From the NCBI RefSeq assembly GCF_035917675.1, contig NZ_CP109104.1, forward strand, positions 868,001 through 932,000: a stretch of 64,000 nucleotides of DNA. Direction: 5' to 3'. The notes beneath the pieces were generated by a model, which did not search any database, was not told the origin of the DNA, and saw only the letters and a list, made by a program, of their open reading frames with translations. The position numbers and the translations under genes were made by a program. Shown here in pieces: positions 25,890-34,137 of this stretch; position 1 is the first letter of the stretch; the number at the start of each line of letters is the position of its first letter. This stretch comes from Streptomyces sp. NBC_01775 (GTDB lineage: Bacteria > Actinomycetota > Actinomycetes > Streptomycetales > Streptomycetaceae).

Positions 25890-26115
25890 GGAGACGGAAG
25901 AGCCCCGCGCCCCACTCCCGCGATACGGAGGGGGACCTTGGTGCCGTCGCCGAGCCAGCCGTCGAGACGGTCACCGACGGCGAGCCCGCGCTGCCGGGCG
26001 TGGGTGCGGCTGACCGCGACCGTGCGCCCGTGCCGCAGGCTCGCCAGCGACCCCTCGCGTACCCCGAGGTCGAGCACCCCGGCCGCGGAGCGCGGGTCGA
26101 GGACCTGCGTGGCGG
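25890..26115 (-). pseudogene. Fragment of an FtsX/MacB-type ABC permease gene
   Basis: The minus strand encodes ATQVLDPRSAAGVLDLGV, RHGRTVAVSRTHARQRGL and AVGDRLDGWLGDGTKVPLRI, a periplasmic-domain segment typical of large FtsX-like permeases. The frame then shifts (GVGRGALP in one frame, WGAGLFRLPT in another) and neither end of the gene is present. It is an internal remnant of a gene normally above 800 codons. Confidence 0.65.
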
Positions 26116-26205
26116 CGCTCGGACTTCGGCCACGGAGTCGGCCTCCGGGGGGTACGCGGGACCGGCTTCCGGGGCGTACGCGGGTCCCGCGGAGGGGCTC
26201 GCCGG

Positions 26206-26295
26206 ATACCGGACCGGTGGATACCGGACCGGTGGATGCCGGACCGGTGGATGCCGGACCGGTGGATGCCGGACCGGTGGATGCCGGACCGGTCG
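26206..26295. repeat. Six tandem 15-bp repeats
   Basis: The unit ATRCCGGACCGGTGG is repeated six times in exact 15-base register (the last ends TCG). Each unit contains the palindrome ACCGGT, and CCGGACCGG is nearly symmetric. It lies between two gene fragments. It is probably a slippage product, perhaps a cluster of protein sites. Confidence 0.85.
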
Positions 26296-26319
26296 ACGGC
26301 CCGCTGAGCCGTGCCGTGC

Positions 26320-26924
26320 CCGCCGCCGAACGGGCTCGGCGATCCAGCCGTCCTCACGATGGTCGGCGCGCTGACCCTGACAGCCCGCGTACGGCAGGAG
26401 CGCCCGGCCGAGGCCCGCGAGGCCGCGCGGCGCACCGAACAGGCGTTGGACGAGCGGTCGCACCCCTGGGAGACAGGGCTGTGGCGGCTCTTCCACAGCG
26501 AGCTGCTCGTGGCCGGGGCCCGGGGCGACCTCGACGGCGCGGAGCGCCTGCACCGGCGCGCGCCGTGGAGCGCTACCGCGCCGAGGACCGCCCCGAGTAC
26601 GAGGCCCACCACCTCGCCATGCTCGGCTCACTGGCCGCCGCGCGCGGCGAGTCCGAGCTGGCCCGGGTCCGCCTGGAGCGCGCACTCGACGCGGCACGGC
26701 GCTCCGGCCGCCGCCACGCGGAGCTGCTGCCGCTGCGGGGGCTGCTCGCCCTCGGCGGCAGCTCACAGGCCCCCGAACTGCGCGCCCTCCTGGAGCGGAC
26801 CGAGGCCGAGGCGTCGCCGCCGCGCGCGACCGACTGCCCGTTCCACCTCGCCGTGCCGCCCGGCTCGCCCCTCCTCCCCCGCCTCTCCTCACCCGTCCTC
26901 GACGTCCACCGGCACCCCGTCTAG
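26320..26924 (+). pseudogene. C-terminal remnant of a large TPR-containing regulator (LuxR/SARP-ATPase type)
   Basis: Two frames together encode TPR-like helices: LTLTARVRQERPAEAREAAR, HPWETGLWRLFHSELLVAGA and DLDGAERLHRRA, then after a frameshift near 26560 YRAEDRPEYEAHHLAMLGSL, RGESELARVRLERALDAARR and HAELLPLRGLLALGG up to a stop at 26924. This is the usual end of large ATPase-TPR regulators of actinobacteria. The ATPase and DNA-binding domains are absent. Confidence 0.6.
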
Positions 26925-27766
26925 AGCGCGGTGAAGCCGCCGTCGGCGGCGACCACGGCTCCTGTGACGAAGCCGGCGCGTGGTGAGGCGAGGAAGCACA
27001 GGACCTCGGCGATCTCTTCGGGCCGTGCCACCCGGCCCAGCGGCTGCGCGTCGGCGAAGGAGGCCAGGTACGCACGGCTGTCGGAGCGGAACGTGTCGAG
27101 GAAGTCGGTCTCGATGACACCCGCGGCAACGAGGTTGGCGCGGATGCCCAGCGGCCCGCCCTCGACGGCGAGCACCTTCGTCAGCTGGGCCAGAGCGCCC
27201 TTCGACGCGCTGTAGGCGGCGCCTTCGGGCAGGGCCACGGTGCAGGTGTAGGAGCCGGTGCTGACGATGGCTCCGCCGCCACGGGTCTTCATGGCCCGGA
27301 AGGCTTCGCGGGCGAAGAAGAAGGAGCCCCGGGCGTTGACCGCCATCACGGCGTCCCAGTCCTCGGCGGTGGTTTCGGTGACGGGCTTGTTCAGGGTGCG
27401 TCCGGCGTTGTTCACCAGAATGTCCAGCCCGCCGAAGGCGTCGACGGCCGACCGCACCGCTCGGGCAGCGGTCTCCTCCTGTGCGATGTCGCCGGTCATC
27501 GTCAGCACGCCGGGAAACTCCTCCGGCAGGGTCTGGACGTCCGGCCGCAGGTCGACAGCCAGGACGCGGGCGCCACGGGCGGTGAGAAGCGCCACGGTCT
27601 CCTTGCCCACGCCGCGCGCGGCGCCGGTGACGACGGCGACCTTGCCGGTGAACTCGGCGGCCCCGGTGGCTTCGGCAGCTTCAGCAGCTGCGGCCTCAGC
27701 GGCTTCGCTGGACAGCGTTGTGGATGTTGCGGGCATTGCGGATGTTGCGGGCATTGCGGGTGTCAT
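26921..27766 (-). CDS. Short-chain dehydrogenase/reductase
   Basis: This is a classical SDR of 281 residues. The first 40 are a low-complexity Met/Ala/Thr/Glu stretch, then VAVVTGAARGVGKETVALL (cofactor loop), LDILVNNAG, the catalytic Ser region IVSTGSYTCTV and YSASK. D at the end of strand 2 (VLAVDLRPD) suggests NAD over NADP. It ends FVTGAVVAADGGFTAL. It is the last gene of a three-gene operon with another SDR and a small Atu4866-like protein, probably controlled by the divergent XRE regulator. A later start near the fold (27658 region) is possible if the odd N-terminus is not translated. The substrate is unknown. Confidence 0.85.
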   Translation of the reverse strand: MTPAMPATSAMPATSTTLSSEAAEAAAAEAAEATGAAEFTGKVAVVTGAARGVGKETVALLTARGARVLAVDLRPDVQTLPEEFPGVLTMTGDIAQEETAARAVRSAVDAFGGLDILVNNAGRTLNKPVTETTAEDWDAVMAVNARGSFFFAREAFRAMKTRGGGAIVSTGSYTCTVALPEGAAYSASKGALAQLTKVLAVEGGPLGIRANLVAAGVIETDFLDTFRSDSRAYLASFADAQPLGRVARPEEIAEVLCFLASPRAGFVTGAVVAADGGFTAL

Positions 27767-27830
27767 GGTGCGTCGCGTTCCTTGGAGGGGGTGAGTGCGG
27801 GCGCCCCCTGCGGGACGCCTGAGGTGCTGT

Positions 27831-28589
27831 TCAGTGCGCGGTGAGCCCGCCGTCGACCACGAGCTCCGAGCCGGTGACGAACGAGGAGTCGTCGCTGGCG
27901 AGGAAGAGGATCGCGGGTGCGATCTCCTCGGCGCGACCGGCCCGGCGCATCGGGGTGCGCTGGATGTCCGGCTGCTGGTCGCCCTGATCGTCCAGGAGGT
28001 CCTGGATCATCGGCGTGGCGATCACACCGGGGTGCACCGAGTTGATCCGCACTCCCTGCCGTGCGTACTCGACCGCTGCCGTCTTGCTCAACAGGCGCAC
28101 CGCGCCCTTGGACGCCTGGTAGGCCGCGGCTGCGCCGCTTCCCACGAGCCCGAGCACCGACGACGTATTGATCACCGACGCGTTGCCGCTCGCGCGCAGC
28201 AGCGGCATCGCCGCCTTCATCCCGAGCCACGTACCTTTCTGGTTCACGTCGATGACGCGGTCCCAGTCCTCTTCCCGCGTGTCCTCGATACCCGGCCAGT
28301 CCACGATGCCGGCGAGGTTCACGAGCACGTCCAGCGTTCCGAACCGGTCGCGTACGACGGTGATCACCTCGTCCCACTCCCGCGCCGAGGAGACGTCGAG
28401 GCGAGCGGCGACGACCTCGGCGCCGCCTGCCTCGATCCGGTGGGCCAGGTCCCGCAGGGGCTCCTCGGCGACATCGGTCACCACCAGCCGGGCGCCTTCG
28501 CGGGCGAAGAGTCCGGCGATCGCCATGCCGATGCCGCCGGTCGCGCCGGTGATCAGCGCGACCTTGCCGTCAAGTCGTCGTCCTGTCAT
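27831..28589 (-). CDS. Short-chain dehydrogenase/reductase
   Basis: This is a classical SDR of 252 residues: VALITGATGGIGMAIAGLF at the N-terminus, LDVLVNLAGIVDW in place of the usual NNAG, catalytic Ser in VINTSSVLGL, YQASKGAVRL and the C-terminal FVTGSELVVDGGLTAH. VVTDVAEE suggests NAD. It resembles 3-alpha/20-beta-hydroxysteroid and cyclopentanol-type dehydrogenases, but the substrate cannot be set. It lies 64 bases upstream of a second SDR on the same strand. Confidence 0.87.
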   Translation of the reverse strand: MTGRRLDGKVALITGATGGIGMAIAGLFAREGARLVVTDVAEEPLRDLAHRIEAGGAEVVAARLDVSSAREWDEVITVVRDRFGTLDVLVNLAGIVDWPGIEDTREEDWDRVIDVNQKGTWLGMKAAMPLLRASGNASVINTSSVLGLVGSGAAAAYQASKGAVRLLSKTAAVEYARQGVRINSVHPGVIATPMIQDLLDDQGDQQPDIQRTPMRRAGRAEEIAPAILFLASDDSSFVTGSELVVDGGLTAH

Positions 28590-28685
28590 CGAAATGGTCC
28601 TCTTTCCTCGTTGCTGCTGACTGTTGTGCCGGCGCCCTGTCCGCCCCGTCCGATCTGTCCGATATGGGCGGTCCGGGCGCCTCCG

Positions 28686-28952
28686 TCATGGCGACTTGCG
28701 CTCCCGGTACAGCACGAGGTGCTCGTGGTGGAGCACTCCGTCCCGGATGTCGCCTGTCGCGGTGAAGCCGGCGTCATCGATGTAGTCCAGGTGGCTGCCG
28801 GTCACCGTGTACCGGCCCGTGTACGCGCTGCGCCGCTCGCCGCGGGCCTCGTCGTAGCGGCCGTCCGCCAAGAGTTCCTGACGGATATGACCGTCCGCGG
28901 TCACCCACATACCGACCACGTCGACGTGGTCGTCCTCAGCTGTCCCGGCCAT
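28686..28952 (-). CDS. Small Atu4866-type protein
   Basis: This 88-residue beta-rich protein resembles the Atu4866 family: VGMWVTADGHIRQELLADG, YDEARGERRSAYTGRYTVTG, HLDYIDDAGFTATGDIRDGV and LHHEHLVLYRE. The family is small, of known fold but unknown function, often beside SDRs and regulators. The ATG at 28952 follows GAGGAG. It is the first gene of the SDR operon, next to the shared palindrome. Confidence 0.8.
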   Translation of the reverse strand: MAGTAEDDHVDVVGMWVTADGHIRQELLADGRYDEARGERRSAYTGRYTVTGSHLDYIDDAGFTATGDIRDGVLHHEHLVLYRERKSP

Positions 28953-29035
28953 GGCGGACTCCTCTCCTCGGTTGGTGCGGCTCTGCCCTGCTCCATCGAG
29001 TCTGCGCAGGTCAACGGCCATCAGCCAGGACGCGT

Positions 29036-29064
29036 GCTGCCTGGGTGCGGCACACCCAGGCAGC
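29036..29064. promoter_or_regulatory. Perfect palindrome between the SDR operon and the XRE regulator
   Basis: Two 12-base arms (GCTGCCTGGGTG and its complement) with a 5-base spacer, 28 bases before the regulator start and 84 before the Atu4866-like gene. It is the likely operator for the divergent pair. Confidence 0.7.
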
Positions 29065-29092
29065 GCGTCGGGCCGCCGCCTAGCCTGGACAC

Positions 29093-29944
29093 ATGGACGA
29101 CAACCACCTGGGAGACTTCCTGCGCGCACGCCGCGCCGGCCTGCGGCCGGAGGACGTCGGCATGGCGAGTTACGGGGTCCGCAGAGTGGCCGGACTGCGC
29201 CGTGAGGAGGCCGCTGTCCTGGCCGGGGTGAACGCCGACTACTACACCCGCCTGGAACAGGGGCGCGAGCGCAACCCCTCACCCCAGGTACTCGACGCCC
29301 TCAGCCGCGCGCTGCGCCTGGACGCGGATGCCCGAGCACACCTGTTCCGGCTGGCCGGAACCGCACCCGGCGACCAGCCCTCCGTCCACACGGCCGAGCG
29401 GGTCAGCCCCGCGCTGCGCCAGCTCATGGACGGCTACCCGAACACTCCGGCGTTCGTCATCAACCGGACCCTGGACATCCTCGCCGCCAACGCCCTGACC
29501 GACGCCCTCTACGCCCCGTTCGATCCGGCGGACAACCTGGCCCGGATGACCTTCCTCGACCCGGCGGGCCGGCACTTCTACCCCGAGTGGAACCGGACGG
29601 CCCAGGCTGCCGTGGCCAATCTGCGCCAGGCGGCCGGATTTGACCCGGACCACCCGCGGCTACGCGAACTCGTCCGGTCCCTCACGGAGCACAGCACGGA
29701 ATTCACCCGCCTCTGGGACGCCCACACCGTGCGCGGCAAGACCCAGGACGCCAAGCTCCTCCTCCACCCGGACGTCGGCCGGCTCGCCCTCACCTATCAG
29801 GCCTTCGACGTACGGGACGCGCCCGGCCAGCAACTCGTCATCTACCAGGCCGAACCAGGCAGCCCCAGCGCCGAGGCCCTCAACCTTCTCGGCTCCCTCC
29901 ACGCCACCCGCCATCCCACGGAGCCCCGTCCCCACCAGTACTAG
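29093..29944 (+). CDS. XRE family regulator with MmyB-like sensor domain
   Basis: This 283-residue protein has an N-terminal helix-turn-helix (VAGLRREEAAVLAGVNADYY, TRLEQGRERNPSPQVLDAL) and a C-terminal MmyB-like, PAS-fold domain (FVINRTLDILAANALTDAL, FLDPAGRHFYPEWNRTA, FTRLWDAHTVRGKTQDAKLL) that in relatives binds fatty-acid-like ligands. Such regulators often repress a divergent reductase operon, as here. The ATG at 29093 has no strong Shine-Dalgarno and may be a near-leaderless start. Confidence 0.9.
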   Translation: MDDNHLGDFLRARRAGLRPEDVGMASYGVRRVAGLRREEAAVLAGVNADYYTRLEQGRERNPSPQVLDALSRALRLDADARAHLFRLAGTAPGDQPSVHTAERVSPALRQLMDGYPNTPAFVINRTLDILAANALTDALYAPFDPADNLARMTFLDPAGRHFYPEWNRTAQAAVANLRQAAGFDPDHPRLRELVRSLTEHSTEFTRLWDAHTVRGKTQDAKLLLHPDVGRLALTYQAFDVRDAPGQQLVIYQAEPGSPSAEALNLLGSLHATRHPTEPRPHQY

Positions 29945-30048
29945 GCCGTGCCCCTGGTGGTCCGTGTCCCGGCAGGGCCCCGGAGCGCGTGTGATGGATC
30001 CTGTGCGGGGCACTCGCTTCCGGGCGAGGGCGGCCGGCGCCTCCGGGT

Positions 30049-30075
30049 GAGGGCCGGCCGGACAATCCGGCCCTC
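30049..30075. terminator. Hairpin between XRE regulator and PRC-barrel gene
   Basis: A 9-base stem (GAGGGCCGG and its complement) with a 9-base loop followed by TTCGC. It lies 105 bases after the regulator stop and 30 bases before the next start, so it may be a terminator or a leader structure. Confidence 0.45.
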
Positions 30076-30104
30076 TTCGCAGACCAACGGCCCGGGAGAG
30101 CTTC

Positions 30105-30452
30105 GTGACCGAGAACTTGTGGAACTACGTCCCGACCGCCGGGCACACCCCGGACGCCGACCTGACGGGTTACCGCGTGGAGGCGGAAGACGGGCACATC
30201 GGCAAGGTCGACGAGCACTCCAACGACGTCGGCTCCGCGTACCTCGTCGTCGACACGGGACCGTGGATCTTCGGTAAGCAGGTCCTTCTACCGGCCGGTG
30301 CGGTCACGCGTATCAGCAACGAGGACAAGACCATCCGGGTCGCCTGGTCCAAGGACCGGATCAAGGCCGCCCCCGAGTTCGACAAGGCCAAGCACCTCGG
30401 GGACCCGCGCTACCGGGACCAGCTCGGCGGCTACTACGGCTCCGGTCACTGA
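30105..30452 (+). CDS. PRC-barrel domain protein
   Basis: This 115-residue protein contains a PRC-barrel: DADLTGYRVEAEDGHIGKVD, SAYLVVDTGPWIFGKQVLLP, AGAVTRISNEDKTIRVAWSK. In Streptomyces such small PRC proteins are common, often stress-related and of unclear function. The GTG at 30105 has GGGAGAG upstream. Its stop overlaps the 3' end of a convergent small gene by 7 bases. Confidence 0.85.
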   Translation: MTENLWNYVPTAGHTPDADLTGYRVEAEDGHIGKVDEHSNDVGSAYLVVDTGPWIFGKQVLLPAGAVTRISNEDKTIRVAWSKDRIKAAPEFDKAKHLGDPRYRDQLGGYYGSGH

Positions 30453-30688
30453 GCGGCCCGGGGCCCACGGCGGGCGGCGATGAGGCCGAGCGCCTCGCGG
30501 GCCTGATCCCAGTAGGTGCCGCCGGTGTAAGAGCGCCGGCTCTCGAAGTGGGCGACGACCCGCTCGACAGCCACCTCCTTGTCGGTGCGTGCGAGGGCAC
30601 GCACCGCGTCACCGCGCCAGAAGTACTGGGTGCGCGGATTGATCCAGCACTCCGAAACCTTGATCACCTGGGCCGCGATCACCCTCAT
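30446..30688 (-). CDS. Small hypothetical protein
   Basis: I do not recognise this 80-residue frame. It reads naturally (VIKVSECWINPRTQYFWRGD, AVRALARTDKEVAVERVVAH, YWDQAREALGLIAARRG) and has no membrane segment or signal peptide. The ATG at 30688 is preferred over a GTG at 30703, though neither has a good ribosome site. It converges on the PRC-barrel gene. Confidence 0.5.
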   Translation of the reverse strand: MRVIAAQVIKVSECWINPRTQYFWRGDAVRALARTDKEVAVERVVAHFESRRSYTGGTYWDQAREALGLIAARRGPRAAQ

Positions 30689-30768
30689 GATCAGACGTCT
30701 CACCCGGGAACAAAGAGCCTGAACCGTCGCTGCCCGCCATTTTGGGCGCTGCCCCTCTTGCGACAGTC

Positions 30769-31341
30769 TCAGCCGACTGTCGGGGGCGGCGGCGCGACCG
30801 CCTCACGCAGTTCGGCGGCGGTCCGGGTGACGAGCTCGGAGAGGGTCGCGTCCGGGTCGGCCAGCCAGCGGGACGTGGCGCGCCGGGAGACCGCTATCGC
30901 CACGTCGATGATGAAACGTGCCTTGCCAGGCTCGACGCCGCGGTGTTCGAGCGCCCGCGCCAGCGCGTCGGCGATGTCGGCGAGCTTGATCAGATCGCGC
31001 TCGGCCAGTGCCGGGCTGGCGGCGATCACCCTGACGCGGCGCAGCAGGAACGCGCGCGAGTGAAAGACCTCGTCGGCGGTCCCCAGCGCGGTCAGCAGCG
31101 CCTCGATCGGCGTGAGGCCGGGGTCTGCCGCCTCGACCCGGGCGGCAAGGTGGGCTTCGAGTTCGTTGCCGGCGAAAAGGACTTCCCGCTTGTCGGGGAA
31201 ATAGCGGTAGAAGGAGCGCTCGGTCAGACCGGCGGTTCGCGCGATCTGCGCGACCGTTGTGCGCTCGAACCCCTGCGTCTCGAACAACTCGAGCGCCGCG
31301 CGCTCGAGCCGCCCCTGTGCGTCTGACTCCCATCTCGGCAT
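30769..31341 (-). CDS. TetR family regulator
   Basis: This 190-residue regulator has an N-terminal helix-turn-helix (LERAALELFETQGFERTTVA, QIARTAGLTERSFYRYFPDK) and a TetR_C domain. It is divergent from the quinone oxidoreductase gene, and two copies of one palindrome lie between them, so it probably represses both promoters. ATG 31341 is chosen; GTG 31347 is also in frame. The ligand may be a quinone or another electrophile, by analogy with similar pairs. Confidence 0.9.
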   Translation of the reverse strand: MPRWESDAQGRLERAALELFETQGFERTTVAQIARTAGLTERSFYRYFPDKREVLFAGNELEAHLAARVEAADPGLTPIEALLTALGTADEVFHSRAFLLRRVRVIAASPALAERDLIKLADIADALARALEHRGVEPGKARFIIDVAIAVSRRATSRWLADPDATLSELVTRTAAELREAVAPPPPTVG

Positions 31342-31354
31342 GCCCACCAGGATA

Positions 31355-31410
31355 TGACAGCAGAGGCTGTCGTCACGACGCTAAGATCGATGACAACAGA
31401 TGCTGTCATC
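31355..31410. promoter_or_regulatory. Two copies of a TetR operator
   Basis: The 20-base pattern ATGACARCAGAKGCTGTCRT occurs at 31354-31373 and 31390-31409; the cores are GACAGC-N4-GCTGTC and GATGACA-N8-TGTCATC. One copy lies next to each divergent gene. The strong match between copies makes operator function likely. Confidence 0.8.
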
Positions 31411-31425
31411 ACATAGGAGATCGTC

Positions 31426-32379
31426 ATGAAGGCTCTTCAGTTCGACCGGTTCGGATCCCCGGACGTGATCGTGCTCCACGAGGTCCCGAAGCCGGAGCCG
31501 GGACCCGGCCAGATCCGGACCGCCGTGCGGGCGTGCGGACTGACACCGGGCGACTGGGCGGTGGTCGACGGCCTACTCGCCGACCAGTTGCCGCCACTGC
31601 CGCGCGGGCTCGGCGTCGAGGTCGCGGGCACCGTCGACGCGCTCGGTGAGGGCGTCATCGGCGTCGAGATCGGCGACCGGGTGTTCGGCCCGGCGGCCTT
31701 CGACGGTCCGACGGCCGGGGCCGCTGAGTATGCGCTGATGGCGGTCTGGGCTCACATTCCCGCGGGCGTCACCGCCGAGCAGGCCGCCGCGCTGCCGATG
31801 GCGGCCGAGACGGCATGGCACGCGCTCGACGACCTCGGCGTCCAGCCGGGTGAGCTGCTGCTCGTCCACGGCGCAGGCTCCACCGTGGGTGAGGCGGCGG
31901 TGCGCTTGGCGCTGCACCGGGGTGTCCGGGTGATCGCCACCGCCGGGCCGACGCGGGCCGCAGCCCTGGGAGAGATCGGCGCCCGGGTGACCGGCCACGG
32001 CGACGGCATGGCCGAACGCGTCGCCGCATTGGCCGGCGCCCGCGTCGACCGCGCCCTGGACACGGCCCCGACCGGCGGCCGGATCGACCGCGCCCACCAG
32101 GCCAGCCCGGGCGGCGGCTCGCTGCCGTCCCTGATCGAGCTGACCGGGGACCCCGACCGCGTCCTCACCGTCTCGGACTTCGCCGCCGCAGCCGAGCTGG
32201 GCACCCGGATTACCCAGATCGAGATGCGCTACGACCGGATGAGCGAGTTCGCCCGGCTGGCCGACGAAGGCGTTCTCGTCGTATCGGTCGCCCGCACCTA
32301 CACGCTCGACCAGATCCAGGAAGCGGCCAAGCTCAGCCAGTCCCGTCGGCCCGGCGGCAAGCTCATGCTCGTCCTGTGA
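31426..32379 (+). CDS. NADP-dependent quinone/zinc-type oxidoreductase (MDR family)
   Basis: This medium-chain reductase has 317 residues: MKALQFDRFGSPDVIVLHEV at the N-terminus, a GroES-like domain (GLGVEVAGTVDALGEGV, GDRVFGPAAF), then a Rossmann domain with LLVHGAGSTVGEAAVRLAL. It lacks the catalytic-zinc Cys/His set, so it belongs with the quinone oxidoreductases rather than alcohol dehydrogenases. The ATG at 31426 has AGGAG upstream. The divergent TetR gene and its paired operators suggest induction by the substrate. Confidence 0.9.
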   Translation: MKALQFDRFGSPDVIVLHEVPKPEPGPGQIRTAVRACGLTPGDWAVVDGLLADQLPPLPRGLGVEVAGTVDALGEGVIGVEIGDRVFGPAAFDGPTAGAAEYALMAVWAHIPAGVTAEQAAALPMAAETAWHALDDLGVQPGELLLVHGAGSTVGEAAVRLALHRGVRVIATAGPTRAAALGEIGARVTGHGDGMAERVAALAGARVDRALDTAPTGGRIDRAHQASPGGGSLPSLIELTGDPDRVLTVSDFAAAAELGTRITQIEMRYDRMSEFARLADEGVLVVSVARTYTLDQIQEAAKLSQSRRPGGKLMLVL

Positions 32380-32547
32380 TCGGGTTACTGGACTGATCAG
32401 AGGCCACCGCACGATCTTCAGGAGTCCATACAACTCCCGATGATCACGCGGCGGCTGTACCCGTTCCCGACCAGGATCCCTAGATCGCGAGGTCGCACTG
32501 GAGCACCAGGGTCCAACGACCCTCCACAGAAGTTCAGAAGCAGGCAC

Positions 32548-32919
32548 TCACATCCACAGCACACCGTCGTTCTCGTGCTCGCGCACTCGGAACGCAATCA
32601 TCTGGCGCAGCAGGTCGACCGGCACGGGCTGGCCGTAGGGGAGCTTGACCGAGCCCTTGCCGGTGGCAAAGCCGGCAAGTTCGGTGTCGAACGCCTCGCG
32701 GGTGCTGGGCGTGAACACGACGTTCGCGTGCTTCGCGTGGCCGCTGAGCATGAAGAGGATCGTCCCGGACGGGTGCACCCACGCGGGATTGCCCCACTTG
32801 ATCGCCTCGCTCGCTTCCGGGACCGCCTCGTGGGCCAGCGCGCGCACCTGCTCAAGCAGCTCGCGGTCCTGCCCGGCGAAGCTGCCGATGTACTCATCGA
32901 TCGTCTGCGGCTTGCCCAT
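32548..32919 (-). CDS. DUF1801 (YdhG-like) protein
   Basis: This 123-residue protein matches the DUF1801 fold: TIDEYIGSFAGQDRELLEQV, EAIKWGNPAWVHPSGTILFM, HAKHANVVFTPSTREAF, SVKLPYGQPVPVDLLRQMIA. Its function is unknown, although relatives show structural similarity to iron-chaperone-like proteins. The ATG at 32919 is used; the longer frame from 33129 has unrelated residues. It has no linked neighbour. The roughly 290 bases upstream (to 33213) contain no gene that I can see. Confidence 0.85.
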   Translation of the reverse strand: MGKPQTIDEYIGSFAGQDRELLEQVRALAHEAVPEASEAIKWGNPAWVHPSGTILFMLSGHAKHANVVFTPSTREAFDTELAGFATGKGSVKLPYGQPVPVDLLRQMIAFRVREHENDGVLWM

Positions 32920-33213
32920 GGTGGCAGTGTGGCACGGTCCACCCCGGTCGCAGACGGACCTGAGAACCCCGTTTCCGAACCCCGAACCAGCAGGTCGGCG
33001 CCGAATACGGTCCGGTCTTTCGCTGCGGTCCGGGAGTACGCCGGGCGCGAGGACCAGCCGAAGGGGTTCTCCCCTCCTACAGGCGGTCCCGTTCTCGATC
33101 ACCGCCCGGACGCGGCCCGCGCCCGTCACCGGGGCGAGGCGACACCGGGACCGGCCGATGACCGTTCAGCCTTACGGCGGCACACGGCGCCCGCTCATCG
33201 AGCTCAGACCGGT

Positions 33214-33672
33214 TCACCCACCGAGTGTCTCCGCCATGCGGTCCAGGTCGGTGAGAAAGGTGGCGAGGCGTTTCGGCGGGATGGCGTCGGTCATCCGCTG
33301 GTCGATGGCGTAGATGGCAGAGCGTGCCGCGGCGAGGCGGCGGTGGCCCTCCTCGGTGAGGTGGGCGGGCAGGGCGCGGCCATGGTCGGTAGTGGTCGCG
33401 CGGCTGATCAGGCCGTCGTCCTGCAACCCACGCAGGACGACGTTCATGGACTGCCGGGTGACGAAGGTGCCGCGGGCCAGTTCGGCGTTGGACAGCCCGG
33501 GTTGCTGGTCGAGCAGTTCGAGGCAGGCGTATTGCGGCACGGTCAGTCCGTGTTCGCGCAGGGCCCTGTCCATCGCGCCGCGCAGCGCAGCCGCGGCGCG
33601 TTTGAGGCGGTAGCCCAGTCGCTCGGTCACGTCGGCGGCCGGGATCGGGTCGGTGGTTTTTCCCTCACTCAT
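33214..33672 (-). CDS. MarR family regulator
   Basis: This 152-residue winged-helix regulator reads LTVPQYACLELLDQQPGLSN, AELARGTFVTRQSMNVVLRG and LQDDGLISRATTTDHGRALP, as in MarR proteins. Its ATG at 33672 lies inside one of two near-identical palindromes in the divergent promoter, so repression of its own gene is likely. The partner genes encode a VOC protein and a DNA glycosylase. Confidence 0.9.
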   Translation of the reverse strand: MSEGKTTDPIPAADVTERLGYRLKRAAAALRGAMDRALREHGLTVPQYACLELLDQQPGLSNAELARGTFVTRQSMNVVLRGLQDDGLISRATTTDHGRALPAHLTEEGHRRLAAARSAIYAIDQRMTDAIPPKRLATFLTDLDRMAETLGG

Positions 33673-33734
33673 GTCAGGAGTTTGACATAGGTGAGCGGGG
33701 ACGCCTACCTTCACTCATGTCAAAGTCCTGACAT
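33671..33734. promoter_or_regulatory. Inverted pair of MarR operators
   Basis: ATGTCA-N6-TGACAT occurs at 33671-33688 and 33717-33734; read on opposite strands the two 18-mers differ at one base only. The first overlaps the start of the MarR gene, the second precedes the VOC gene by 23 bases. Confidence 0.82.
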
Positions 33735-33757
33735 CGAGCAAGTTTGAGGAGCACCCC

Positions 33758-34135
33758 ATGACCACCGCCGTTTCCGTCACCGGGCCCGACTTCATCGCAC
33801 TACAGGTGCGTGACGTCGACACGGCCGCCGCTTTCTTCGAGACGCAGCTCGGGCTGCACCGGGCCCCCGCCTCACCCCCCGGCGCCGTGGTGTTCACCAC
33901 CGAGCCGATCGCGTTCGCCGTCCGCGAGCCCCTGCCGGGTGTGGACCTCGACAGTGTGGAGCGGCCCGGCCTCGGCGTCGCCCTGTGGTTCAAGACCAGC
34001 GACGCCCAGGCGCTCCATGACCGCCTCCAGGCCGCCGGGACCCCCATCGTCAAGGCGCCGGAGGACGGCCCGTTCGGCAGGATGTTCACCTTCCTCGGCC
34101 CCGAGGGCTACGCCATCACCGCGCACGGGAACTGA
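33758..34135 (+). CDS. VOC family protein (glyoxalase/bleomycin-resistance fold)
   Basis: This 125-residue protein has the paired beta-alpha-beta units of the vicinal oxygen chelate family: DFIALQVRDVDTAAAFFETQ, LGLHRAP, then GVALWFKTSDAQALHDRLQA, FGRMFTFLGPEGYAITAHG. It may bind or degrade a small electrophile or drug; metal-ligand His and Glu positions are not clearly complete. The ATG at 33758 follows GAGGAGC. Two bases separate it from the glycosylase gene, so they are one operon under the MarR regulator. Confidence 0.88.
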   Translation: MTTAVSVTGPDFIALQVRDVDTAAAFFETQLGLHRAPASPPGAVVFTTEPIAFAVREPLPGVDLDSVERPGLGVALWFKTSDAQALHDRLQAAGTPIVKAPEDGPFGRMFTFLGPEGYAITAHGN

Positions 34136-34137
34136 CC

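Noticed and set aside
26206..26295. CRISPR or attachment-site cluster
   Set aside because: Repeats are contiguous, 15 bases, with no spacers and no integrase or cas gene nearby.
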